The position numbers and the translations under genes are program-made. Shown here in pieces: positions 1-7,935 of a stretch of DNA of 46,170 bases (position 1 is its first letter; each line of letters opens with the position of its first letter). Location of the stretch: positions 142,614 through 188,783 of the forward strand of contig CAIVQG010000057.1 of NCBI GenBank assembly GCA_903907985.1, in the 5' to 3' direction. This DNA comes from an uncultured delta proteobacterium. Its GTDB lineage: Bacteria > Desulfobacterota > Syntrophia > Syntrophales > Smithellaceae. Under the pieces are notes generated by a model. It saw nothing but the letters and a program-made list of their open reading frames with translations. It searched no databases and was not told the DNA's origin.

Positions 1-2
1 AA

Positions 3-665
3 GTACGCGACAAGGAACCCGATCTATTCACTCGCATCAAACGTCTGCCCAAGAAAGCACGTTCGACCAGAATTATTACAGCCGATAACGGTGTAGGCGT
101 AAAAGAGTTTCCCGCGCTAGTCACTTATTTCCGGCAGGGGTGGCTGGATAAGTTTTTTCTTGCCACTCCAGGCGAAGCTGAATCTCTTGAACTTGACTTT
201 TTCACCACGGCGAAAACCCTCAAGCCGTCTGATCCAGCAGAAAAGCGAGAAGACATTCCACCGGACTTCTACACGCTGTTGGAAAAGAATAAGCACGCTA
301 TTGAAGAGGCAACCAGCCCGGAACTAGACGATGCCATTCCCAAGCAAAAAGGCACAGCAAATGACGCCTATATACTGAAGCGTCTGAAGGCGAAAGAGAT
401 TCGCAGCTATCAGGGCTTTACCGAAGATGACGAGATTTACATTCAAAATGTCATCCAACTGCTGATCGATGGGGCGCTCCCGAAGCCGACGACGAAAAAG
501 GTAGCCGAAGCGATGAAGAAGGAGATCCAGCCCCTGAAGGTGCTGGGGATTCTGCGGCGCGACATTTCCCAGCTGTTTTTTCAAACCACAAGAGCGCAAA
601 TGACGGCGCATGTTCTCAGCCCACGCGAGGTAATTCTATCATCCTATTTATTGGAGGCCAAATGA
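3..665 (+). CDS. C-terminal part of a helicase-like protein of a restriction/defence module (5' cut by window)
   Basis: The reading frame is open from the window edge to a TGA at 663-665, so only the last 220 or so residues are visible. The fragment is a charged, mostly helical region with no Walker motif. The helicase call rests on the neighbour: a large Eco57I-like methyltransferase starts in a 4-bp ATGA overlap, the usual arrangement of helicase plus modification enzyme in type I-like and DISARM-like defence loci. An internal ATG at 279 gives a 128-residue ORF, but the same frame continues upstream without a stop, so it is probably not the true start. It could also be another helical subunit of such a system. 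The upstream sequence would decide. Confidence 0.5.
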   Translation, partial: VRDKEPDLFTRIKRLPKKARSTRIITADNGVGVKEFPALVTYFRQGWLDKFFLATPGEAESLELDFFTTAKTLKPSDPAEKREDIPPDFYTLLEKNKHAIEEATSPELDDAIPKQKGTANDAYILKRLKAKEIRSYQGFTEDDEIYIQNVIQLLIDGALPKPTTKKVAEAMKKEIQPLKVLGILRRDISQLFFQTTRAQMTAHVLSPREVILSSYLLEAK

Positions 666-3600
666 ACCGCGACCAATCTTATATCCTCATTCAGCAGACC
701 TTCACCCAAGGCTTCGAAAAGACCAGATTCCGCAACTTCGCCGTCAATCTGCTGAACCGGATTGATGAATCAAAGGCCCAGGCGTGGAACAGCACCTATG
801 TCAAAGATGCCTTCAAAAACCATGTCGCCCGTTACGAGAGACTCGGCACCTACACGTCACCCGACAAAGAAAAGCTCGATGTGCTGGTGGTGCATCTAAC
901 GCAAGACTCCAAACTAGAACGAGCCCGCACGGTGATTCGCAACTTTGTGGCCGATCATCTCAAGAATCGTGATGAAAAAGACGCGGCGCTGGTCGCCTTT
1001 GTCTCACCATCCGAAACGTCCTGGCGCTTTTCTTACATCAAGATGGAATATGCCACTGTGGAAAAAGACTCCGGCAAAGTGGATACGGTTACGCGCCTTA
1101 CCTCGGCGCGGCGTTTTTCCTACATTGTCGGCGCAGGCGAAAGCTGCCATACGGCGCAGACCCGCTTCCTTAATCTGCTACAAGACATCACGACCGATCC
1201 GACGCTGGCCGCACTCGAAGAAGCCTTCAGCGTTGAAGCAGTCACTAAGGAATTCTTCAAGCGCTACGTGGGACTTTTCGAGAACATTCACGAGGCGCTG
1301 GAAAAAATCACCAAGAGGAACAAGGATATTCGCGACGAATTCCAGTCAAAAAACGTCAACACGGTGGACTTTGCTAAGAAACTAATGGGCCAGATCGTCT
1401 TTCTCTATTTCCTACAGAAGAAGGGCTGGCTCGGTGTGGCGAAAGGAAAGGGATGGGGAACAGGTCCGCATAATTTTTTACGTCGTCTGGCCGAGGGCAA
1501 ATATGGTGCGTCCGACAATTATTTCAACAATATCCTCGAACCACTTTTTTATGATACCCTCGCCACCGACCGGGGCCATGAAGCATGGTGCAAACATTTC
1601 AACTGCCGCATTCCTTTCCTGAACGGCGGTCTGTTCGAGGCGCTTGGTGGCTACGACTGGCAAAAGAATGACATTCTTTTGCCCAACCGGTTATTTTACA
1701 ACAACGACTCTGTCGAAGAGGGTATCACCGGCACGGGTGTGCTGGATGTTTTTGACCGTTACAACTTCACCGTCAACGAGGCTGAGCCGCTGGAAAAAGA
1801 AGTAGCCATCGATCCAGAGATGCTGGGTAAAGTCTTTGAGAATCTGATCGAGGACAACCGCCGCAAAGGTTTAGGCGCGTTCTACACACCGCGTGAGGGC
1901 GTCCATTACATGTGTCAGCAAAGCCTGATCAATTATCTGGACACTGCTCTTAACGCCGATAAACAACGGGTTCCTCGCACCGACTTGGAAACCTTCATCT
2001 ACCTCGGCGAGCAAATCTCGCACTATGAGTCTGTGGACACAAAGTACCGTGGTCGCGAGATGCCAAACAGCATCAAAAAGTACGCCCAACAAATTGATGC
2101 TGCGTTAGCTGACATCGCTGTCTGCGATCCCGCCGTGGGTTCAGGCGCTTTCCCTGTGGGCATGATGACAGAGATTGTCCGCGCCCGTTTGGCCTTGAAT
2201 CATTACATTGAGGACACGACCGAGCGCATACCCTATCACTTCAAACGCCACGCCATTCAGCACTGCTTATATGGAGTAGATATTGACGCGGGAGCAGTGG
2301 AGATAGCCAAGTTGCGGCTGTGGCTTTCGCTAGTTGTTGATGAGGAGGACGTGGAGCATATCAACCCACTGCCTAATTTGGATTACAAAATTGTGACAGG
2401 AAACTCACTGCTTGGTGTGGAAAAAAACCTTTTCAATAACGAACTTTTCATACAACTTGAAAAATTGAAGCCGCAATACTTCGATGAAACCGACGCAAAA
2501 AAGAAGGCGGCACTCAAGGCCAAGATTGATGATCTGATTCATCATCTGACCACAGGAAAAGAGATATTTGATTTCGAGATATACTTTTCCGAAGTGTTTC
2601 ACAAGAAGGGGGGGTTTGATGTGGTGGTTGCGAATCCTCCTTACATCAGTTACGGCCTACGAGGCGGCCAGAAGATGTCCAAAGAAGACAAAGCATATCT
2701 AAAGAAAAAGTTTGCGGATTCTGCCGAATACAAAATCAGCATGTATTCTATATTCATGGAGATTGGCATAAGATTATCCAGTGCCAACGGTGGTGTTTCA
2801 TGCTTCATCGTACCGGACAGCTTCGTGCTCGGTATGTATTTTTCAAAAATTCGATCGTTTATTCTACGTCAGTGTGACATCAAGCAGATTGTAATGCTAC
2901 CATTCAGTGTTTTCAAAGCTGCCGTCGGCTTTTCTGTCGTGTATCTTTTTGAGAAAAACAATCATAATCACGGTAAAAACACAGTTCGATCAATAACGGC
3001 AAATTCCTGCGATGGTCTTGAAAGGGGGCGTACAAAAGAATTCAGTTACCAACAGGAATATTTTCACAGCCAACGCCGCTTTAAGTTCCGGCTGTTCTTT
3101 GAGAAACAGACATTCGATATAATCGAGAAGTGCCGCGCTGGGGCAACTCCACTCGAAAAAATTGTCGGATTTTCGAGCGGATTAATTGGTCTCGATGGAC
3201 AAGAATCCATTACGTCAGATTCAAAACGAGGATCTAAGTGGCTTCCGGGGATCTTGTCGGGTGGGGACATCCACAAATACATTATCTTAGCGCCCAGATC
3301 ATACATCCTTTTTGACAAGACGCACATTAAGAGCGGTTATGACTGTGTTGATTACTCAGTACCAAAGCTCTTAATGCGCCAAACTGGGGACAGCTTAATA
3401 TGTGCATACGATACAACTGGTATTCTTTGCTTGAATAACGTTCACGTTGGTAATAGCAAGCGTGCCAACACAAATCTTAAGTTTGTGTGCGGATTGCTCA
3501 ATTCCAAACTGATGAATTTTTTCTATCAGGCTATTTCTCTTGAAGTCGGTAGAGTGATGCCTCAAACGGACATAGAAACTTTGGATGACCTGCCAATTAA

Positions 3601-3778
3601 AATAACTCACGAGATCGAAGGAAAGATTGCCCAGCTTACCGACGCAGTTATAGTGAATCTCGAAAAAGGGCAGACCGAAAAAGCGCAAATATTCGCAGAT
3701 AGAATCGACTTGCTGGTATATGAACTCTACTGCCTAACGGAAGACGAAATCGCCATTGTGGAGGGCAAATCCTCTTAA
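662..3778 (+). CDS. Eco57I-like N6-adenine DNA methyltransferase / restriction-modification protein (1038 aa)
   Basis: Large class I N6-adenine methyltransferase. The SAM-binding motif I is DPAVGSGAF near residues 489-497, and the catalytic motif IV is NPPY near residue 657. The C-terminal third (about 760-1000) looks like a TaqI-type target recognition region. The N-terminal 200 residues hold an alpha/beta segment (KLDVLVVHL near residue 70) typical of the large fused PglX/Eco57I type enzymes; whether it is a nuclease is not clear by eye. It overlaps the upstream helicase-like gene by 4 bp, so the two are translationally coupled. The product would methylate adenine in a specific DNA site and may act in restriction together with the upstream protein. 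The gene is intact, and no specificity subunit or separate endonuclease follows it. Confidence 0.85.
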   Translation: MNRDQSYILIQQTFTQGFEKTRFRNFAVNLLNRIDESKAQAWNSTYVKDAFKNHVARYERLGTYTSPDKEKLDVLVVHLTQDSKLERARTVIRNFVADHLKNRDEKDAALVAFVSPSETSWRFSYIKMEYATVEKDSGKVDTVTRLTSARRFSYIVGAGESCHTAQTRFLNLLQDITTDPTLAALEEAFSVEAVTKEFFKRYVGLFENIHEALEKITKRNKDIRDEFQSKNVNTVDFAKKLMGQIVFLYFLQKKGWLGVAKGKGWGTGPHNFLRRLAEGKYGASDNYFNNILEPLFYDTLATDRGHEAWCKHFNCRIPFLNGGLFEALGGYDWQKNDILLPNRLFYNNDSVEEGITGTGVLDVFDRYNFTVNEAEPLEKEVAIDPEMLGKVFENLIEDNRRKGLGAFYTPREGVHYMCQQSLINYLDTALNADKQRVPRTDLETFIYLGEQISHYESVDTKYRGREMPNSIKKYAQQIDAALADIAVCDPAVGSGAFPVGMMTEIVRARLALNHYIEDTTERIPYHFKRHAIQHCLYGVDIDAGAVEIAKLRLWLSLVVDEEDVEHINPLPNLDYKIVTGNSLLGVEKNLFNNELFIQLEKLKPQYFDETDAKKKAALKAKIDDLIHHLTTGKEIFDFEIYFSEVFHKKGGFDVVVANPPYISYGLRGGQKMSKEDKAYLKKKFADSAEYKISMYSIFMEIGIRLSSANGGVSCFIVPDSFVLGMYFSKIRSFILRQCDIKQIVMLPFSVFKAAVGFSVVYLFEKNNHNHGKNTVRSITANSCDGLERGRTKEFSYQQEYFHSQRRFKFRLFFEKQTFDIIEKCRAGATPLEKIVGFSSGLIGLDGQESITSDSKRGSKWLPGILSGGDIHKYIILAPRSYILFDKTHIKSGYDCVDYSVPKLLMRQTGDSLICAYDTTGILCLNNVHVGNSKRANTNLKFVCGLLNSKLMNFFYQAISLEVGRVMPQTDIETLDDLPIKITHEIEGKIAQLTDAVIVNLEKGQTEKAQIFADRIDLLVYELYCLTEDEIAIVEGKSS

Positions 3779-3970
3779 TAAAAAGTGTAATGTGGAGACA
3801 TAGGTATTAGAAGATTGTCGGGCACTTCAAGAGATGCATTCCAAAAGGCAAGAGATTCTGCATTGCTTGCTGACGGCATGGGTTTTTCTTCAATCACATT
3901 TTTTTATTTGGTGTAGTGTGGTTAAGCTAAGCGACTTATATATCCGTAGCATCGGGGTATCTTTGAAGAT

Positions 3971-3994
3971 TTGAAATGGCAATCATCATTTCAA
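3971..3994. repeat. Inverted repeat TTGAAATG-N8-CATTTCAA
   Basis: Perfect 8-bp arms at 3971-3978 and 3987-3994. No T-run follows on either side, so it is more likely a protein-binding site or a remnant than an intrinsic terminator. Confidence 0.5.
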
Positions 3995-4010
3995 TTCCAA
4001 ATCGAAAACT

Positions 4011-4031
4011 CTTGACAAGATGGTTGTCAAG
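4011..4031. repeat. Inverted repeat CTTGACAA-N5-TTGTCAAG
   Basis: Perfect 8-bp arms with a 5-bp centre, followed by another ACAAG. The half-site contains TTGACA, so it may be an operator overlapping a -35 box. No matching -10 box or gene was found nearby. Confidence 0.45.
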
Positions 4032-4087
4032 ACAAGACTTAAGTGGACGTTGTCTGTCAATTCAAAATAGGTCAAGATATTTTACGT

Positions 4088-4270
4088 TTACTTATTCAGC
4101 CACTCTTGTATCCTGTTTTCTGTAATCCAATATTCGCGTCCAACTGCTTTAGCTGGTAGGGCGTCGTCCTTCCGGGTAATTAGCTGTCTAACAAAACCTC
4201 TACCCTTACCCAGCCGCTTTGCTATCTCTGCCAATCCCCGGTATTCAATCTTTATTTCAATATCCGCCAT
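4088..4270 (-). CDS. Small HTH protein, excisionase/AlpA-like (60 aa)
   Basis: Short basic protein with a winged-helix/MerR-like arrangement: a helix-turn-helix around residues 11-30 (AEIAKRLGKGRGFVRQLI), then a wing ending in REYWITENRIQEWL, the hallmark of excisionase and phage-type HTH-17 proteins. A strong ribosome site (GAAAGGGG) lies 6 nt before the ATG. It is transcribed divergently from brnT across a 99-bp region. It could be an excisionase of the element or a local regulator. It is not adjacent to an integrase, so the recombination role is only a guess. Confidence 0.65.
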   Translation of the reverse strand: MADIEIKIEYRGLAEIAKRLGKGRGFVRQLITRKDDALPAKAVGREYWITENRIQEWLNK

Positions 4271-4310
4271 TTAATCCCCTTTCAAAAATTATATATTACT
4301 AAATTGTCAA

Positions 4311-4334
4311 TGATATTTTTCTGTGATATTTTTC
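4311..4334 (+). repeat. Tandem direct repeat TGATATTTTTC x2 upstream of brnT
   Basis: Two perfect 11-bp copies (4311-4321 and 4324-4334) with a 13-bp period end right at the -35 box of the brnT promoter. They could be a BrnA-binding site or an A/T-rich UP-like element. Confidence 0.6.
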
Positions 4335-4363
4335 TTGACAGATTTACAAAATGTACATACAAT
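4335..4363 (+). promoter_or_regulatory. Sigma-70 promoter of brnTA, leaderless geometry
   Basis: TTGACA (4335-4340), 17-bp spacer, TACAAT (4358-4363). The brnT ATG follows after only 6 nt, so transcription should begin at or beside the start codon. There is no room for a ribosome site. Confidence 0.85.
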
Positions 4364-4369
4364 ACCACC

Positions 4370-4660
4370 ATGAAATTTGAATGGGACGACGAAAAGCGAC
4401 TCGACAATGTGGCCAAACACGGTATTGATTTTATCGACGCCGCACGCCTTTTTGAAGGCCCGTTTATAACTATGCGAGACAACCGCCGTGATTACGGAGA
4501 AACGAGAAGCATTGCCTTTGGGCGTGTCGAAGGCCGTTTGATGGCAGTGGCGTTTACTAAGAGACAAGATATTATTCGCATCATCTCTGCGAGAAAGGCA
4601 AATGACCGTGAACAAAAGAGGTTTAAAGACAAAATCGCTGACAAATTGGAAAAAGATTGA
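4370..4660 (+). CDS. brnT: BrnT family ribonuclease toxin (96 aa)
   Basis: Type II toxin of the BrnT family (RelE-like fold), which in characterised members is a ribonuclease that blocks translation. The N-terminal signature FEWDDEKRLDNVAKHGIDF is diagnostic, and the family's conserved arginine-rich C-terminal part (IIRIISARKANDREQKRF) is present. The length matches the family. The ATG at 4370 is chosen because the family begins with MKFEWD; a start further upstream would include sequence inside the promoter. It overlaps brnA by 59 bp and is co-transcribed with it. The toxin-first order, with the antitoxin second and autoregulating, is normal for this family. The gene appears intact. Confidence 0.93.
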   Translation: MKFEWDDEKRLDNVAKHGIDFIDAARLFEGPFITMRDNRRDYGETRSIAFGRVEGRLMAVAFTKRQDIIRIISARKANDREQKRFKDKIADKLEKD

Positions 4661-4874
4661 CGCCATGAGGGATGAAGACATCGACATGTCGGACATCCCT
4701 GAGTTGGATGACAGTTTTTTCAAAAATGCTGAATTGGTTCTTCCGAAACGGAAGGTAGCTGTGACATTGCGTGTAGATGCCGACGTGGTGGAGTGGTTCA
4801 GAACCAAAGGCAAGGGATACCAGACCATCATGAACGCTGTGCTCAAGGGCTGGGTTAACCAACATAGAACATAA
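4602..4874 (+). CDS. brnA: BrnA family antitoxin (90 aa)
   Basis: Antitoxin partner of BrnT. It has the typical acidic DIPELDD segment near residue 32, which binds the toxin, and a C-terminal ribbon-helix-helix region (VTLRVDADVVEWFRTKGKGY) that dimerises and binds the operon promoter. The ATG at 4602 keeps the family's N-terminal segment (LTNWKKIDAMRDED). It lies inside the toxin gene, so translation is coupled. The 13-bp-spaced direct repeats before the promoter are a plausible target for its autorepression. Confidence 0.92.
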   Translation: MTVNKRGLKTKSLTNWKKIDAMRDEDIDMSDIPELDDSFFKNAELVLPKRKVAVTLRVDADVVEWFRTKGKGYQTIMNAVLKGWVNQHRT

Positions 4875-4917
4875 GAAACAGTCCGGGTTATTGGAGAAAG
4901 GGGAAGAAGGCTAGTCG

Positions 4918-5307
4918 TCAAAATGGCACATCCCCGTCCGGTCCCTGGCCGTCGCCCATAGTTTCCGGAGCTGCTTCTTTGCCTTTAGAATCGAGCATCT
5001 TCATATCGTTGGCAACAATCTCCGTGGTGAACCGCTTAACTCCGTCCTTGTCTTCCCAGCTGCGGGTTTGTATCCGGCCTTCTACAAAAACCAGCTTACC
5101 CTTGACCAAATAGTTTCCGCAGATCTCCGCCAGCTTTCCAAATACGACAATCCGGTGCCATTCTGTTTTTTGCTGCTTATCGCCGTTTTTGTCTTTCCAT
5201 GATTCGTCTGTGGCTATACTAAAATTCGTTACCATTGAACCGTCCGTTGTGTAGCGGATCTCCGGATCTTTGCCCAACCTGCCGATTAAAACTGCCTTAT
5301 TAATCAT
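4918..5307 (-). CDS. ssb: Single-stranded DNA-binding protein (129 aa)
   Basis: OB-fold SSB of phage length. It starts MINKAVLIGRLGKDPE and keeps the core aromatic residues (ESW, TEWHRIVVFG). The tail is shorter than in chromosomal SSB but ends DGDVPF, a variant of the DDIPF tip that recruits partner proteins. It is the last gene of the leftward early operon of element A and overlaps the DnaC-like gene at a single base. Its expected role is to coat single-stranded DNA during element replication and recombination, alongside the Bet annealing protein encoded to the right. Confidence 0.95.
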   Translation of the reverse strand: MINKAVLIGRLGKDPEIRYTTDGSMVTNFSIATDESWKDKNGDKQQKTEWHRIVVFGKLAEICGNYLVKGKLVFVEGRIQTRSWEDKDGVKRFTTEIVANDMKMLDSKGKEAAPETMGDGQGPDGDVPF

Positions 5308-6044
5308 TACATCCCCCTTTTCTTCCTATAATCCGGCATAGATATTTTGATATTTTCCATTCCCGATAGGCGCGACGCGATCCGCGCCCCGAAGGTCGTT
5401 TCTATTTCTGATTGTGTTAAATTCGTCGTAATGATCGTCTGCCTGCATTCCCTGATGCGCCGGTCCAGAATTACATAAAGCGTCGTTATGGAATATTCAG
5501 AAGTCTTTTCAGCGCCCAAGTCGTCAATGATCAGCGTTTTTATTTCTGAAAAGTGCTTTATTATTTCTTCCTCTGACTCCATGCCGCCATTGAAAGATGA
5601 TCTTATTTTTAGAAGAAGATCAGGAGCGGTCACAAATATTGAATTGTCGCCTTGTTGTTCTTTGATAATTGAAATAGCCAGGTGAGTTTTGCCGCAGCCA
5701 GTGGACCCACGCAAGACAAGGCTTTGATCTTTTGTGATTTCCTTTAAGCCCGAAACTAATTTATCATTCCCGATATATGAATCAAAACCACAATTTTTAT
5801 ACAACCTGGACACGCCGCTATTTTTACCAAACCACGTTTCTTCCGGGACATTTTCGCTAAAAGTTTTTTCCTCATATTCCGGCATAACGTAAATTCTTCC
5901 CGACTCTCTTGCTTTTTCTATGCACCGTTCCGCGATGTTTTTAAAATCAGAATTCCCGATCTGCCGGGTATGGTTGCCCGTCTGATTGAGCGCCGTCCGT
6001 TTTGTTAAAAGTTTTTCCTGCGCTGCCTGTAGTGATTGATCCAT
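5307..6044 (-). CDS. DnaC/IstB-like helicase loader ATPase (245 aa)
   Basis: AAA+ ATPase with Walker A GSTGCGKTH, Walker B LIIDDLG and a sensor-1 segment ITTNLT, the pattern of DnaC/DnaI helicase loaders in phages. It should load the host replicative helicase onto the element's origin. An ATG at 6050 and one at 6044 are in frame; 6044 has the better spacing (8 nt) from GGGGAG. The start lies about 100 bp inside the upstream replication gene, so the two are read in different frames of the same DNA and are translationally coupled. Confidence 0.88.
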   Translation of the reverse strand: MDQSLQAAQEKLLTKRTALNQTGNHTRQIGNSDFKNIAERCIEKARESGRIYVMPEYEEKTFSENVPEETWFGKNSGVSRLYKNCGFDSYIGNDKLVSGLKEITKDQSLVLRGSTGCGKTHLAISIIKEQQGDNSIFVTAPDLLLKIRSSFNGGMESEEEIIKHFSEIKTLIIDDLGAEKTSEYSITTLYVILDRRIRECRQTIITTNLTQSEIETTFGARIASRLSGMENIKISMPDYRKKRGM

Positions 6045-6702
6045 TTCCATTACTCCCCATTTTCAAATACAACTGATCGAACTTTTCTCTTAATTTGCCC
6101 GCGCTTAAAATATTGTTTTGCCAAAAAGAATCATTTTGACACCAGGTAATGACTTTTTTAATATCATCAGGGGCCCTTGCATCTCGGGTAAGCATTAGGG
6201 ACATGTCTTTTGCCCATGTTTGTATATTTGGCTTTTTAAATTTTGGATTGCGTGAATAGATTTTTTGAAAAAGTAACTCTGCAAGTCCGACTTCTTTAGA
6301 ATCGGACGAAGAGAGGGATTCAGGATTCAGTAATAGGGATTCAGGATTCAGCTGGGCGACTTCCATACCAGCATCAGTTTCGCACGGTGCTGGTATGGTG
6401 CTAGCCGCTTCTTTAATATGGCAGTTCTGGTGTTTCCCGAAATTTAATATTTCTATATATTTCTCATTACTTACGGTATATATATTGATAAACTTTTTAT
6501 CATAAAGTTGATTAAGTAATTTTTCAATATTGCAGTTGTCATAAGGAAGGACCTCAATCTTAATTCTCTTCGGTCTATACTCCATACGTCCTTCACGGTC
6601 TGCCATGCACCAAAGACCGACGAAAAGAAGTCTTGCTTGAAGATCACAGTCCGCCAAAGCTTCGTTTTTAAAGAATCCTGGTTTAATGTTTCTTGCTCTC
6701 AC
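5947..6702 (-). CDS. Phage replication initiation protein (replisome organizer type, 251 aa)
   Basis: The N-terminal 100 residues (MRARNIKPGFFKNEALADCDLQ region) match the winged-helix replication proteins found before DnaC-like loaders in many phages. The C-terminal part (about 160-215) holds a DnaD-like helical segment with W residues. GTG at 6702 is chosen with AGGG 4 nt upstream. The linker contains a short internal duplication (NPESLLLNPESL), also visible as a 16-bp DNA direct repeat. The gene precedes the DnaC-like gene, as expected for origin recognition followed by helicase loading; the origin may lie within or next to this gene. Specific DNA-binding residues were not identified. Confidence 0.75.
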   Translation of the reverse strand: MRARNIKPGFFKNEALADCDLQARLLFVGLWCMADREGRMEYRPKRIKIEVLPYDNCNIEKLLNQLYDKKFINIYTVSNEKYIEILNFGKHQNCHIKEAASTIPAPCETDAGMEVAQLNPESLLLNPESLSSSDSKEVGLAELLFQKIYSRNPKFKKPNIQTWAKDMSLMLTRDARAPDDIKKVITWCQNDSFWQNNILSAGKLREKFDQLYLKMGSNGNGSITTGSAGKTFNKTDGAQSDGQPYPADREF

Positions 6703-6796
6703 GTTTCCCTTAATCCTCCCCCTCAGAATCCCCTTAAAATTAAAGCGGCAGACAGGTAGGGTTCCTGTTTTTCGGTTATAAGCCTAGCCGCTGTTT

Positions 6797-7105
6797 TCAA
6801 AATAACATCCTTTTCTGTAGTCCAAGTTTTTCGATTACATCGTCCATTGACCGGGCACAAAATCCGATCCCGCCGGCGTCGTTAATATTTTGTAAAAATC
6901 TCTCTTGATGAGGACTTAAAATACCTTTGGCCGTTTTTACTTCGATACAGATGATCCTTCCGGTCTTTGGTTCTATGGCGATAATATCGCTTACGCCAGG
7001 CGTGCTGCCCAATGATTGAAAAACTTTCCAGTGCATAATGCCGAATTGTTTTAAAAGTGACCGGATGCTGTGGGTAATTTCTGTCTCGGAAATGTGTTGT
7101 TTCAC
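6797..7105 (-). CDS. VRR-NUC domain nuclease (102 aa)
   Basis: Stand-alone VRR-NUC, a PD-(D/E)XK-type fold common in phages. The catalytic residues are visible: GVSDIIAIEP (D) and IICIEVKTAKG (E-x-K), followed by LSPHQERFLQ, typical of the family. The GTG start overlaps the previous gene's stop (GTGA), with AAGAAGGTG as ribosome site. It is probably a structure-specific or Holliday-junction-type nuclease for element replication or recombination. The exact substrate cannot be told from sequence. Confidence 0.9.
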   Translation of the reverse strand: MKQHISETEITHSIRSLLKQFGIMHWKVFQSLGSTPGVSDIIAIEPKTGRIICIEVKTAKGILSPHQERFLQNINDAGGIGFCARSMDDVIEKLGLQKRMLF

Positions 7106-7311
7106 TTTTTCACCTTCTTAAACGCTTCCCTCTCCGCGACCAGTATCAATCCCCGGTCTTTGGGCGCCGCTTTGTGCAATACTTCCAATTCCGCCGAATA
7201 ATCCACTCCAAAAGGGTCTTTATTAAGACGATCAATTATTTCCGCGATTATTTTGATGTATGCCTCTGTTTTCTTTTGCGCCAATTCATGCGCCGCTGCT
7301 CGTTTACTCAT
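7102..7311 (-). CDS. Small hypothetical phage protein (69 aa)
   Basis: Helical, charged protein beginning MSKRAAAHELAQKK, in the leftward early operon and overlapping the VRR-NUC start. In-frame starts at 7326 and further upstream exist; 7311 is preferred because GGATGG lies just before it. The DNA right upstream carries a doubled TACAATGT. No family is recognised. Confidence 0.6.
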   Translation of the reverse strand: MSKRAAAHELAQKKTEAYIKIIAEIIDRLNKDPFGVDYSAELEVLHKAAPKDRGLILVAEREAFKKVKK

Positions 7312-7339
7312 TTCCCATCCATCCATTCCATACAATGTC

Positions 7340-7549
7340 CTACAATGTATCTTTTGACTTAGTAGATGTGTATTTGTTATAATCAATGCAACTCATGTGG
7401 ATATGCTCAACCATGAGTTTTATGATTTCGTAGTTTAGTTTTACTTTCTGTTCACGCGATAACTCAGATAGGAAGTTTTTTGTTATGGTCGGTAAACGGA
7501 CTTCAATTTTTGCATCTAATTTATCCATTTCGATAGTATCGTTATCCAT
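7340..7549 (-). CDS. Small hypothetical phage protein (69 aa)
   Basis: Starts MDNDTIEMDKLDAKIEVR after a good GAGG site 7 nt upstream of the ATG at 7549; a longer frame to 7585 has no ribosome site. The segment IEVRLPTITKNFLSELSREQK resembles the ribbon-helix-helix style of small DNA-binding proteins (a beta strand followed by two helices), but this is a weak resemblance. It sits second in the leftward early operon, after the Cro-like gene. Confidence 0.6.
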   Translation of the reverse strand: MDNDTIEMDKLDAKIEVRLPTITKNFLSELSREQKVKLNYEIIKLMVEHIHMSCIDYNKYTSTKSKDTL

Positions 7550-7691
7550 ATTAGCCTCTAAAAAACTTATTGATATTAAAAACAAATACGCTTATAAAAA
7601 GGGCGGAACGCAGAACCTTGTGGAGGTGTTTTTCAGTCTTGTGGACTATCTGCACCCCGGTACTTGTCGTTTGGAAACAGTAATTCCCGTG
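7550..7691. other. Short gap in the leftward operon with an inverted repeat
   Basis: No ORF is supported. CAGTAA-N8-TTACTG (7679-7698) overlaps the end of the Cro-like gene and could form a weak RNA hairpin. Confidence 0.35.
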
Positions 7692-7886
7692 TTACTGGAA
7701 TATGTCCGGCCTAATAAGTCTGGCTGGGATACCCCATATTTTTTGAATTTCACGGGCAAGCTGCGGCGATCCCTTACGATATCCACATGTAATTTGTGAT
7801 ATATACTCGGGGCCGCAAGATAGCCTTTTAGCAAACTGCCCTACTTTAATATTTTTTGTTTTACAAAATTCTTTTATGGGGTGCAT
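7692..7886 (-). CDS. Cro-like HTH regulator, first gene of the leftward operon, leaderless (64 aa)
   Basis: Small DNA-binding protein with a helix-turn-helix (VGQFAKRLSCGPEYISQITCG) in the style of Cro/YdaS. It is encoded divergently from the S24 repressor across 49 bp that hold the shared operator. The ATG at 7886 lies 6 nt after the -10 box, so the mRNA should lack a 5' leader. The expected role is to antagonise the repressor and favour the lytic or excisive state; this follows from position and size, not from a specific match. Confidence 0.75.
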   Translation of the reverse strand: MHPIKEFCKTKNIKVGQFAKRLSCGPEYISQITCGYRKGSPQLAREIQKIWGIPARLIRPDIFQ

Positions 7887-7892
7887 GGCGTA

Positions 7893-7921
7893 ATATTAGC
7901 GCATAGCTAAATTTATGTCAA
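7893..7921 (-). promoter_or_regulatory. Leftward early promoter (PL-like)
   Basis: On the minus strand: TTGACA (7921-7916), exactly 17 bp, TAATAT (7898-7893), then 6 nt to the Cro-like ATG. The spacer contains the operator TTAGC-N5-GCTAA, so a bound repressor would block RNA polymerase directly. Confidence 0.88.
7896..7910. promoter_or_regulatory. Operator O1: TTAGC-GCATA-GCTAA
   Basis: Perfect 5-bp inverted repeat with a 5-bp centre. The same half-sites and spacing recur at 10707 and 10741, the other side of the immunity region, which marks it as the element A repressor site. Confidence 0.85.
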
Positions 7922-7935
7922 CAGGAAATTATCTA

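Larger units (their letters stand above)
3779..4087. other. Intergenic region after the methyltransferase, with two inverted repeats
   Basis: No ORF with a plausible start and ribosome site is seen in these 309 bp. The region is AT-rich and holds two perfect inverted repeats, listed separately (3971-3994 and 4011-4031). It separates the restriction module from the toxin-antitoxin and phage genes and could be the boundary of element A, but no tRNA-Lys att copy is present here. Confidence 0.5.

Noticed and set aside
945-1385. 146-residue plus-strand ORF inside the methyltransferase gene
   Set aside because: Arg/Trp/Ser-rich alternate frame of a conserved gene.
4307-4921. 204-residue minus-strand ORF opposite brnTA
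   Set aside because: It is antisense to two well-supported genes of known families, and it has no domain signal.
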